Assembly: GCF_036323735.1 (NCBI RefSeq)
Contig: NC_086039.1
Coordinates: 156,721,627-156,785,626 of the forward strand
Direction: 5' to 3'
From: Rattus norvegicus
Taxonomy: Eukaryota; Chordata; Mammalia; Rodentia; Muridae
DNA: 64,000 nucleotides
This document shows positions 22,798 through 48,150 of this stretch, piece by piece. The notes below the pieces were generated by a model, which did no database searches, had not been told where the DNA came from, and saw only the letters and a program-made list of their open reading frames with translations. Position numbers and translations under genes: made by a program. Each line of letters opens with the position of its first letter. Position 1 is the first letter of the stretch.

Positions 22798-22886
22798 TTT
22801 TTTTTTTTTTCCGGAGCTGGGGACCGAACCCAGGTCCTTGCGGTTGCTAGGCAAGCGCTCTACCACTGAGCCAAATCCCCAACCCC
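22798..22886 (-). mobile_element. ID SINE (antisense)
   Basis: CCGGAGCTGGGGACCGAACC to AAATCCCCAACCCC. Duplication ATGAGAGATCTTTT at 22784-22797 and 22887-22900. Confidence 0.96.
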
Positions 22887-23054
22887 ATGAGAGATCTTTT
22901 AAAATCGGATTATTGAAGTAGGAAGACCTGCCCTGAATATGGTCCATACCCAAAAAGGACATGGAAGAAGCAGAAGAAGGAAACTTTTCTCTTTGCTTGC
23001 TTGCCCTAACTCTCAGTAAGTAAATCCAACTTCTTTTAAGATTCCAACTGTTTT

Positions 23055-23250
23055 GGGGCTGGAGAGATGGCTCAGCGGTTAAGAGCACCCGACTGCTCTT
23101 CCAGAGGTCATGAGTTCAATTCCCAGCAACCACATGGTGGCTCACAACCATCTGTAAAGAGATCCGATGCCCTCTTCTGGTGTATCTGAAGACAGCTACA
23201 GTGTACTTATATATAATAAATAAATAAATCTTTAAAAAAAAAAAAAAGAT
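23055..23250 (+). mobile_element. B2 SINE
   Basis: GGGCTGGAGAGATGGCTCAG to TAAATAAATCTTT and poly(A). Duplication AAGATTCCAA(C/T)TGTTT. Confidence 0.94.
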
Positions 23251-23267
23251 TCCAATTGTTTCGTCAG

Positions 23268-23600
23268 GGTTTCTATTGCTGTAGACACCATGACCATGGC
23301 AGCTTTTATAAAGGAAAACATTTAAAATGGAGCTGTCTTATAGTTTCTGAGCTTTAGTTCATTATTGTCTTGGGGAGAAGCACGGCAGTATACAGGCAGA
23401 CATGGTGCTGGAGACTGTGCGCCACACTGGCCAGACTTGAGCAAAGGAGACCTTAAAACCCTTCATCACAGTGATATGCTTCTCCAAGGTCATAGCTAAT
23501 CCAAAAAAGGCTACACTTCCTCATAGTGTCAGTCTCCCAGGACCAAGCATTCAAACACATGAGTCTATGGAGACCATTCCTATTCAAACCACCACATCAA
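23268..23600 (+). repeat. Rodent repeat (URR1-like), copy 2
   Basis: GGGTTTCTATTGCTGTAGAC to CCTATTCAAACCACCACATC; same family as 13525-13998. Confidence 0.5.
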
Positions 23601-23732
23601 CATAGCTAAAAGCCAATAGATCTCTTGGAACTCCCTGGGACTCCTGCACCAGATTGGAACTGCAGAAAATATTCATCCTTGAGGACTGAACAACTAGCAG
23701 GTTCTTGGCCTTTCTGTTGTGAGACAGCTATT

Positions 23733-23829
23733 TTTTTTTTTGGTTCTTTTTTTTCGGAGCTGGGGACCGAACCCAGGGCCTTGTGCTTCTTAGGCAAGCG
23801 CTCTACCACTGAGCTAAATCCCCAACCCC
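23733..23829 (-). mobile_element. ID SINE (antisense)
   Basis: T-run, GGTTCTTTTTTTTCGGAGC to AAATCCCCAACCCC. Duplication GTGAGACAGCTATT at 23719-23732 and 23830-23843. Has the GAACC tail. Confidence 0.96.
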
Positions 23830-23843
23830 GTGAGACAGCTATT

Positions 23844-24424
23844 GATGGACTACATGAACACATTTTTAAAGCCAGTATAATAAATTCCCTTTTAGTATTT
23901 ATTCTCTGAGTTCTGTTCCTTTAGAGAACCCTGACTAATACACCTAACTCTTGGGATGCTGAGGCAGGGAAGTCAAGTTCAAGGTCAGTCAGGGATACAT
24001 TGTGGCATCTTGTCTCACAAGACAACAAAATCATTTTCTTGTTTTGTTGTATAAGCTATTTCCTTTTGGGCCTTAGCATGTACCAGCCTCCTTGAAGTAT
24101 GTTGAGATCAGAACTTAATTGTGGTCAAATGGCAACAGAGGATATTTTCTTGCATGTGTGAGTCTCACAGACATGACAAGACTGAAAGGTACACAGTTTC
24201 ATTGGTGACCATGCCAACCATCAGTGGATCCACCTACAGCCTGAGGTGGCAGAAAAGGGGTCAAGGTCATGTAGTGAGGGTGACCTGGGAAAGGCATAAG
24301 AGGTTTTCAAGTATTCAATAGTTTGATGATCAAATGATGGTTGCATGAATTAATATACACAGGTAAAAAAAAACCTCAGGCATATATTTTATGTGCACTA
24401 ACCCTCAACAAGAATGTATTCAAT
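23844..24424. other. Intergenic, a B1 fragment only
   Basis: A B1 fragment lies at about 23942-24030. No other feature recognised. Confidence 0.5.
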
Positions 24425-24642
24425 GGGGCTGGGGAGATGGCTCAGTGGTTAAGAGCACTGACTGCTCTTCCAGATGTCCTGAGTTCAATTCCCAGCAACC
24501 ACATGGTGGCTCACAACCATCTGTAATGGGATCTGATGCCCTCTTCTGGTGTGTACTCATATACATAAAACAAATAAGTACATCTTTAAAAAAAATAAAA
24601 CAAACAGTAGAATGGTTGGTTCGAAAGATGTTATCTATAAAA
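24425..24642 (+). mobile_element. B2 SINE with 3'-transduced sequence
   Basis: B2 body to about 24600, then about 40 bp of non-B2 sequence (CAAACAGTAGAATGGTTGG...) ending in a second A-run. The duplication AAGAATGTATTCAATG (24409-24424 and 24643-24658) encloses both, so the extra piece came with the B2. Confidence 0.85.
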
Positions 24643-24659
24643 AAAGAATGTATTCAATG

Positions 24660-25159
24660 AACAGTCTAAATAAGTTCATACTTAATATTAGGGCTGATCA
24701 ACTGTGACAGATGCAAGATAGGGAAAATTTTGGAGATGAAGTAAGGGTCAGATAGACATTGTAACATCTGTAGTCTCAGTGTTGAGGATCCCTGGGGCTT
24801 ATGGGTTCAATGACTCTTGTCTTAAACAGTAAGGTGGGTGGAGAGTGATGACTGAGTGGGTAAGAGTACTTTTTGAGTGCAAATGTCCAGCACCTACATA
24901 AAATTCAACCATGGTCACACGCTCCTTAGAACCTTAACACTGTGCGATTGCTGAACTTGCTGTTGTCAGTCAAGCTTTAGATTCAGTGAGAGACACTGTC
25001 TCAAGGGAATAATGGGAGAGTGACAGAGCAGGACAGCAGATCTCTCCATCTAGCTTCAATTTGTGCATACATACATACATACATTAAAAAATAATTAAGA
25101 TGGACACTGATTGAGGAAGTCTGGTCTCCATACGTGTGCATATAAAAAAGTATGTCCTT
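24660..25159. other. Intergenic; a probable old B3/RSINE near 24835-25090
   Basis: GAGTGATGACTGAGTGGGTAAGAG is SINE-like with a short (CATA)n end. Otherwise nothing. Confidence 0.4.
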
Positions 25160-25335
25160 TCGTTTTTTGGTTTTTTGTTTGTTTGTTTGAGACATGGTTT
25201 CTCTGTGTAACAGCCCTGGCTGTCCTGGAGCTCACTTTGTAGACTAGGTTGGCCTCAAACTCACAAAAATCTGCCTATGTCTGTCCCCCAAGTGCTGAGA
25301 TTAAAAGCTTTTACTGCCACCCCCTGGCTAATTGT
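25160..25335 (-). mobile_element. B1 SINE (antisense)
   Basis: GTTTGTTTGAGACATGGTTT to GCTTTTACTGCCACCCCCTG. Confidence 0.85.
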
Positions 25336-25872
25336 GTCATTTTAAAAAATAGTGTGAGAGGTAACCCAGGCAGGTCTAAAGGCTCTCTGTTATCCTGAAC
25401 ATTTAACTTCCACTTGGCACTCCCTGCAGCTTTCTGATCTGACTGTCATATCTGTGTTCTGCTTCTGAAAGCAGCCAGTGGCTGCTCCCATACTCCCATG
25501 CCACACCTTACCTCTGTCCTTCTCCCACCTACTTGGCAAGAACAAAAGTTGGAGAATGTTAGCTGAGCTGCCATGTGCTTGAGTCAAGACTATTATTATG
25601 GGAGAGCCAGTAAACACATTGGGAATGGTGCATAGCAGGCTGATGTTTCAAATAGAGATAGTGGGAATAAGGAAAACAGCTGACTCTGAGGGGATTCAGA
25701 AAATTGGCCAAGAGTTTGGAAACACACAGCATTAGGACTGGGGATTTTTGATGTTAGAGGCAAAACAAGAACTACAGAAAAGCAAAGGCAAGATTACAGT
25801 GAATGGAGGGGAGTGGATGCCTCCGTGGAAGAGCCTGAGGCTGGGCTGGTGGTGAGAACAAGAGGGAAGACA
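25336..25872. other. Intergenic, nothing recognisable
   Basis: No repeat or gene seen. Confidence 0.5.
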
Positions 25873-26030
25873 TTTTGTTGTTGTTTTAGAGACAAAGTTT
25901 CACCGTATAGCCCTGAATGTCCTGGAACTCATTCTGTAGATCAGGCTGGCCTCAAACTCACAAAGATCCTCCTGCCTCTGCTTCCCAAGTGCTGGGATTA
26001 AAGGGGTGCACCATCATTGCCCAGCTATTT
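25873..26030 (-). mobile_element. B1 SINE (antisense)
   Basis: TTAGAGACAAAGTTTCACCG to GGTGCACCATCATTGCCCAG. Confidence 0.87.
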
Positions 26031-26078
26031 TTTTCTTTTGAAGTTTTTCACTGATTCTGTCATTAATAAAGAAGTAGC

Positions 26079-26179
26079 CGGGCTGGGGATTTAGCTCAGT
26101 GGTAGAGCGCTTACCTAGGAAGCACAAGGCCCTGGGTTCAGTCCCCAGCTCCGAAAAAAAGAACCAAAAAAAAAAAAAA
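26079..26179 (+). mobile_element. ID SINE
   Basis: GGGCTGGGGATTTAGCTCAG to CCGAAAAAAAGAACCA(n). Duplication AAAGAAGTAGC. CTTACCTAGGAAG variant. Confidence 0.96.
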
Positions 26180-26189
26180 AAAGAAGTAG

Positions 26190-26964
26190 CTGATGATATC
26201 TGTAATTCCAGCACTCTCAAGACTGAGATGGGAGGACTGCATAATAGACAGCTCGGGGCCTGCATATAGGCCTTAAATCCTAGTTACTTGGAAGGCCAAA
26301 GTAGAAGAATCACAAGTTCAAGGCCACCCTGGGTTACAGAGTGACCTCAGGATCAGTCTGGGAAATTTAGTGAGAACTTATATCAAATAAAAGGTGAAAA
26401 GTGGGCTGGGGAGGTAAAGTATTGTTTATCTAGCAAGGTTCTAATTCCCAGTACTGAACACTCCAAGGATGGAATGATACCAGTTACAACATACTGGTTT
26501 ACTTGAACCCCAAGTGCCAAGTGGACACTTATAAGTGGCTTTAGTTGCTGTGTCCTATTGGTGAAAAGGAGGTTTCCAGGTATGGGCCAATAGGCTACAG
26601 ACTAAGTTGCAGACTGAGGGCTCTAAGACTTCAGAGTCCTCAGCCATATTCTGCCCCTTTAGGCGATATTTACCTCCTTTAGGAATGGAAGATCCTAACG
26701 ATGAGAGCTAAAGCTTAGTATCTGAAGGCCATCAGCGCAAAGGGAACCCTAAGGCCCACAGTGTGATAACAACATCCAAGGGGAGCAGATAACAAGACCT
26801 GTCAGTGAGGTGGGATGCCCAAACTGTGGGAAGAAGCAAGGAAGGCAGAGCTGGGACTGTGGGACAGGGCTGATCACAGAGCTCAGGGCATCCCCTGCCC
26901 AGAGATGGAGCTTCCACAGCCTAGGACATGTATAGGGGAGTAAGAACTCATATTAAAATGATGA
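26190..26964. other. Intergenic downstream of L1cam; old SINE pieces only
   Basis: B1/B4-like pieces lie at about 26200-26390 and 26400-26460. 26520-26960 has nothing recognisable. L1cam termination is expected here. Confidence 0.45.
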
Positions 26965-26986
26965 AAGGTCTTTTCATTTCCAGGTT

Positions 26987-26992
26987 TTTATT
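26987..26992 (-). promoter_or_regulatory. L1cam: Candidate L1cam poly(A) signal (distal)
   Basis: AATAAA on the minus strand, 1.19 kb after the stop codon. It is the last canonical signal before repeat-rich intergenic sequence. A proximal AATAAA at 27161-27156 could be used instead. Confidence 0.6.
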
Positions 26993-27489
26993 TGCCTGTT
27001 ATAATTCTGATATTATGTACATATATATATATTTGTTTTTTGTAGAGGGCTCATCAACAGACCAAGCAAAGGCATACAGGAAGAGCACAGCTGCTGAGCA
27101 GAACCACAGCAGTGCTGGGACAGCCAATCTTTGCTTTTTTGTGTGTGTGTCTGCTTTTATTTTTCTTGGAGTGAGATCATCAAAGCTAACTGCTATAAAA
27201 TGGGGAAACCACCTAGAGACTCAGACATCTGCCTACAAGCTAGTGGCATATGGGGAAAGGGCAACAGCACAAACTTTCAAAGTCACGGTGTATTTACATT
27301 CCCAACGTGAGGAACAGGGGAAGGGGCTGAGGACAAGAACTGGGGGCAGGCAGGGCTGCTAAGGGGTCCTGGGGTATGGTGGCAGCAGGGAAAAGTCTAG
27401 CCAATTCCAGTAGGAAGAGGTCTGCCTATCTCCAGCAGTGAGAGAAGCCACTTCGATGTTCTCTGGTGGGTATCGAAGGCAATATGAGT

Positions 27490-27491
<2 letters not shown>

Positions 27492-27525
<34 letters not shown>
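27492..27525 (+). repeat. (GT)n microsatellite in the L1cam 3'UTR
   Basis: Seventeen GT units; (CA)n in the L1cam transcript. Confidence 0.95.
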
Positions 27526-27527
<2 letters not shown>

Positions 27528-28181
27528 TGAAAGGTGGAATAGCAATGGGAGGAGGGTGTAAACCTAGTGTGCTAAGGGGGTGGGGGACGACTCTGGGCTT
27601 TCCAGATGGCCTCTTCTACACAGGCGGCCAGCTTGCTCAGGTCCCCATCCTGATTGGATCAAAAATGGCAAAGGGAGCAGATGGTGGGGACAGAGTTCTG
27701 TCTCCAGTCAGGCTAGCCAGGGAGAAAGAAGAGGTGCCAAGCTAGTCCTGAACAGACCCCACCATGCCTGTTTCCAGTCAGAAAGTGAGGACAGCTTCTC
27801 AGAGATGGCTCAGAGGACTCTCCTTTGTCTTCTCCCACAAACTATGGCCTCTCTGTCTAAATGGGTCGGCAAGGCAGCACCTGAAGATCCCTGATATGGG
27901 AGTGAACTGCCCTGAGCGGGGCAAAGCAGCGTATGCCCAGGAAAGGGTGCAGCTGGGTTTTGGCAATAAAGAGGGTAGCAGGTGGTAAGAAAGAGACTCG
28001 AAGTCACAGTTCCTCTCTGCTCCAGTCAAGTCTTCCATGCTCTGTGGAAAGAAGGAAGGACCTCGATCCCAAAGTCAGCAGGCCAATGGCATGGTGCATT
28101 GGCCAGGTGTCTTGGCCCCTGGCTCTTCTGCACCTCTGGCCCTGGGCCCAGCTTGGTCCTGCCTCACATGACTGGACCTTG

Positions 28182-43257
<15,076 letters not shown>

Positions 43258-44805
43258 CTTCCTGTCAGCTCAGCAGATCAGTGCAGCACAACTGGCCAGA
43301 TTCCACTCACCCTCTCACTGGTGGTTGGTTCCAGCGGTACCTGCTGACGGGGGTGGGGGTGGGGGACTTGAGAGAAGGGAGGAGGGAAGGTGGGGGAGAA
43401 GAGAGAGAGGAAGAGAGTGGATGAGGCAGCCATTAGTGACTAACATCTAAGCCCAGATCTTGGCTCCAGCCCCAGCTGGCTAGCTTACCCCCCCCCACAC
43501 ACACATTTTCCTCCTTCCTACTCTTTACACAAGCAATTCCACCTCAGAAGGAGAAACTTTTAAGAGACCGCCTTGGTTGGGACTCCAGATTCCCTTTCGT
43601 TCCCTTCTTTTGGTTTGTGCCTTTCTGCTAGCTGACTATCCAGCACCAACTAGTTACCACAATTAACTCCCCTGTGGGTACTATCAGCCATGAGTGTGTT
43701 GATATACCTGCCTGTAAGCAGGTGTCCAAGGGTGGTGCGTGGATGCAGATCAGCATGTGGGGAGTATTTATGTGGTTATGTATGCATACACTGATGTGTG
43801 TGTAGAGGAATCAGTGTGTTACTAATAGCTTTTTCTGTGTCTGAAAGTGCCTGTGGAGGATGAATCCCTGTGACTCTAGTTTGCACACATAAATGTAAAG
43901 AATGTTCCTTGTAGTTTCATTGTTATCTTTCTAAGAGATGAGTGATCCCTGGCAGCTATCAGAACCTATAAACTGGAGGCTTGGGGAACAGGGTAGGAAA
44001 GCAGAAAATGGGCTCAAGATAGCTGCATTTCATTTAACAGGCTCAAGAAAAGGAAGAGAGGATGAAAAATAGACCCTGTTCTTAAGAACTGAGAGAAAGA
44101 TAAAAAGCATTTCCTTGCTACTCTTCAGGCCCCAGTGGACAATAGTGGAAGCTATGTCCTTTCTATTGTTATATACATGTTCCAGGCCAGGGTCATGGAA
44201 AGTTCTGGGACGTTTCCCAAGATATTTCTCATATCTGGCAGTCTCAGTACCTGGTTCTTTTGTTGAGTCTTCAGAGTTCAACTACTAGATGTCCAAGTCA
44301 TTCCAAGTATGTTCCGCTGGATATGGTGGGGCCCAAAGACTTGTGGTCCAAGACAAAGATTAGGAGAAGATATAGACTTCCAAGAAAACAGGCTACTTTG
44401 ACTGACACAATAAAAGACACGAAAGAGGTAATGATCATTCCGAAAAAAAGAAGAAAAAAAAAAGAGGTAATGATCAAACAAACATTCAGACAAAGGAAGA
44501 GCTAGTGTTGTTGGGTAACTGAGTTAGATACCCTGAACCACAATCTGGATGTCCTCAATAAATTCATCTAACCAGGATCTTATCAAAGTAGAGGTCTTCA
44601 TCTAGAACACCTAAGTTTCAAAAACAAGTAAGTGGGACTGATAAGATGACTCCATGGGCAAAGATGTTTGCCACCAAGCCAGAGAGCATGAGTTTGCTCC
44701 CTGGAGCCAACATAATGTAAGGAAAGAACTGATTTGAACAAATTGTTCTTTGATGCCCAAGTAGGCATCCTGACATAAACACACAAATTAGTAAATATAA
44801 AAGAG

Positions 44806-44907
44806 GGGTTGGGGATTTGGCTCAGTGGTAGAGCGCTTGCCTAGTAAGCACAAGGCCCTGGGTTCGATCCCTAGCTCCGAAAAAAAAAAAAGAATAGAAA
44901 AAAATAA
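44806..44907 (+). mobile_element. ID SINE in the L1cam first intron
   Basis: GGGTTGGGGATTTGGCTCAG to CTAGCTCCGAAAAAA with a mixed A-rich tail; flanks share AAATATAAAAGA. An older B3/B4-like SINE precedes it (44630-44790). Confidence 0.93.
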
Positions 44908-46610
44908 ATATAAAAGAAATATTAAAACATCCAAAAGGAAGGTCAAAAGTCCTAGAATGTCATGTTAAGGCATCTGAACTCCATCAGGAGTCACAAATCA
45001 ATTTCACACACGGGGGTGATCTGAGAGTAGAAGTCAACTTGTAGCTTTGCCCTCCAAAGCTGGTGAGGGTGGCAGAGCACCAGAATGGGTCAACATAGCT
45101 GGCCTCGAGGCCAAGGGAATGATTTAAACAGTAGGAAGTGGAAAATGGATGATCAGTCCAAATCTTCAAGAGCTGAGCTGGGGCCCAGAATAGAACAGTG
45201 GTTTTGTTTTACCAACACCTCCCCCAACAAAGCCAATGATAGCAGGGCCAGGCAGCCCCAGGCAGCCTTAGTCTTGACTTCAAGGCCTGTAGGAAGCAGT
45301 GGGAGACTTAGATCAGAGAGCAAGGGATCAAACAACAGCCTTGGGAGCTCTGAGCCCTGGTCTGAGAAGGGGGTGGGGTGGGGACTGGAGCAAGGAAAGC
45401 TCAAAGAGGGACTGCCCTGTCTGGGAGGATGCTTTGATTCTGTGTGTTGAACTGGTGATTTCTACCAAGCCACTTCCTCATTTTCCTCCAAACCTATGAT
45501 CCCAGAATGAGGTTTGTTATACATGCAAGGTGAGGAGCAGGGAGTAGAAATATTGTGTTATCCTTGTATGTGTCCCATCCTGGATCTATCTTAATAACTG
45601 CACATTCAATTTATTTTTATGTCTCCTAATATTATTTGTTATCTGTCTTGCCATGGTCTGAACACTCAGAGGCAGGCATGAAGGAGCCAGAAGATTGAGA
45701 AGCCTTTGACAGATAAGGGGGGTGGTCTCTTCTGTCTCTCTTCTCACTGCTGCTGGGTCTCTGATCTCTCACCATTCCTCAGGCAATTATAGAGAGAGCT
45801 AAGGTTGTTAGCTCAGCAGGCCCTGACCCCCCATCAGCTCTATGGAGGGCAAAGGGGGGTGGTAAATATTCTACAGATGGAGCCAAGGCCCAGTCTGCCA
45901 AGGGTGACAGACAGAGTGAGAAAAAGGCAGGAGGAAGCAGGAGAGTCTGCGAAGCAGGGTTAGGGGGCTGGGAAGACATGACAAAGACTGCTGTTAAAAG
46001 ACTAGAGAGCCAAGAGATAAATAAGATGGAGAAATATAGAAACAGAGACCTGGGCGGCAAGACCGGGGGAAAAGGTAAAAGGAATACAAAGAATGAGAGA
46101 TAGGTGCAAAAAGCAGTGTAGAGAAAGAAGGATGAGGGTTAGGTGTATGCACCTGCATGCAGGCCACTGCTACCTCCCTTTGCAGTAGTCCCAGTTCCTG
46201 GGTAGATTGGGAAGGGAGAGGTGCCAGGCCAGAGTTGGCGGGGGAGACAATGAGCTAGGGTCAGTGTGGGGGGTTTCTCTGCTTGGAGGTCAATCTGGGT
46301 CCAGAAGCAGGGCAGGGAGAGTAGAGATGCTGAGTACTGAGGCCAGAGAGACAAAGCTCCACAATGACAGTGATAAGCCCCCGCTCACTTATGGCACTGG
46401 AGCAGGAAGACAGTAAGATAAATGACTCACTGTTGACTGATGCACATGTCCCAGAGAACAGGTGGAGGTTCCTACAGAGAGGAGGCTTATGAGAGGGAGA
46501 AGCCCCTAGAGAAGTTTAGCAGATCCTTCCAAGATTGCAGCTGAGTGCTCAACAGCACAGAATAGGCAGCCACCTGACTGGGGAAGGTGCAGAGAAAATC
46601 ATAGGCACAA

Positions 46611-46653
<43 letters not shown>

Positions 46654-46672
46654 TGTGTGTGTGTATGTGTGT
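46611..46672 (+). repeat. (TG)n microsatellite in the L1cam first intron
   Basis: About 30 TG units with small interruptions. Confidence 0.93.
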
Positions 46673-47080
46673 CCCAATCATGTACACCTATCACTGTGTA
46701 CACCTATTACACAGTTGTGGAACATAAGACGAAGGTGAGAATGCTCCCAAGTGAAGCTAGCCTCCAATTATCCTAGCCACATTGTCAAAAATCTTTTATG
46801 GTCAGGGAGAAAAACAGGTATAGCATTAATTGTGAGGAGCAAGTCCAGGAGATGAGAGTCAAGACCACAGGAGAGGGCTCAATAACAGCTCTTAAGGAGC
46901 CTCACCTTGGCCATTCTATGTCCTGCCTGAGTTCCATGGGGAGTCCTCTTGTCTACACCACACCATGTTATTGTCATTAGTGCTGCATTTCTGGCAAAGT
47001 CAGTTGCCAGGAAAAGGTCTGAGAGGTCATGGTACCTGGCTGAGACTTAGGGTCATTGTTTCAACCTCTGAACTTTCTCT

Positions 47081-47199
47081 CTCTGTCTGTCTGTCTCTGT
47101 CTGTGTCTGTGTCTCTGTCTGTCTCTGTCTGTCTCTGTCTGTCTCTGTCTGTCTCTGTCTGTCTCTGTCTCTCTGTCTCTCTGTCTCTCTGTCTCTCTG

Positions 47200-47251
<52 letters not shown>
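47081..47251 (+). repeat. (CTGT)/(CT)n polypyrimidine-rich microsatellite in the L1cam first intron
   Basis: CTGTCTGTCTCTGT units grade into (CTCTCTGT)n and then pure (CT)n. Long serine/leucine open frames here are repeat artefacts. Confidence 0.93.
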
Positions 47252-47253
<2 letters not shown>

Positions 47254-48009
47254 AGGATGCCCTGCAAATGCACTTGGAGCACATGCCTAACCAGCTCCAC
47301 GACTGCCACTGCTGGTCTTTCCTAGAGGAGAGGCAGGAAGAGAGCCCTTCGAAGGCGGGTCAAATAATCTCCAAGCTTTCTACTCAGCGTCTAGGGAAAT
47401 GGCATCAGGACAGAATTGGGGCAGTACTGGGGTCTCAGTGCTCTGGGTATATATATATCAGGCACAGAATGGATGGCAGGTACCTATCCCTCAGGCCTGG
47501 GAGGAAGAAGAAGACATTTGGTATTCTGCTGATAGTGACATGAAGGTATCATCGTCACCTAAACCTTATTCACTATGCCCCTTTAAAGCTTTCTCCCAAC
47601 CAAATAGGTTGTGGCTTTTGGGTTTCTATGGTGATGGAGCCTCACAGAAAAGGTGGGGGAAGCCTTGTTGTAGCTTTTTGGGTTATTTAGATAATACATA
47701 AAGAAGACTGCTTGAGAAAGTCCCTACACGTATCTATCTGGAAGTCCAGAAGTCTTTAGACTCCTTCCTCTCTATCTCCTCAAGGGGAGATTGAAGAGTG
47801 TACACCCCATTCAGTCTCAGCCTTCCTTATCCCAGCCCCCTTACCCTGCCTGAGGCTTCTGTATCCAAGGCAACTAAGACTCACCTGTTAAGGACTATTC
47901 TTAAATGATGGAAAGGGAGCAGATGGAGGTTAACCCTTTGTGAGGAAGGGAGGGAGGATCCTCACCATTGACTGGTTCCGTCTGACACTCCCTCAACCAT
48001 GATCTCTGT

Positions 48010-48150
48010 CAGCTCCATTTTCTTAAGTGAACTCATAGCGCTTACCGCCTACCAGGGACTCTTCTAAGCACTTTCCACAGACTCATTTCATCCTTATTAG
48101 CTCCATTTGACAAGTGACAAAATTGAGGCCCAGAGCTGAACTGTGTGCAG
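48010..48150 (+). mobile_element. MIR (ancient tRNA-derived SINE) remnant
   Basis: GGGACTCTTCTAAGCACTTT, ACTCATTTCATCCTTATTAG and AAATTGAGGCCCAGAG match MIR order. Pre-rodent repeat in the L1cam first intron. Confidence 0.8.

Larger units (their letters stand above)
26965..28181 (-). other. L1cam: L1cam 3'UTR
   Basis: About 1.2 kb from the stop codon to the predicted cleavage site. It contains a (CA)n tract on the transcribed strand (27492-27525). Two AATAAA signals occur on the minus strand, at 27161-27156 and 26992-26987. The distal one gives the roughly 1.2 kb 3'UTR usual for L1CAM. The exact end is inferred. Confidence 0.75.

Noticed and set aside
46965..47543. 192-codon plus-strand frame in L1cam intron 1
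   Set aside because: More than a third of it is the CTGT/CT microsatellite; the remainder has no domain and lies antisense within the intron.
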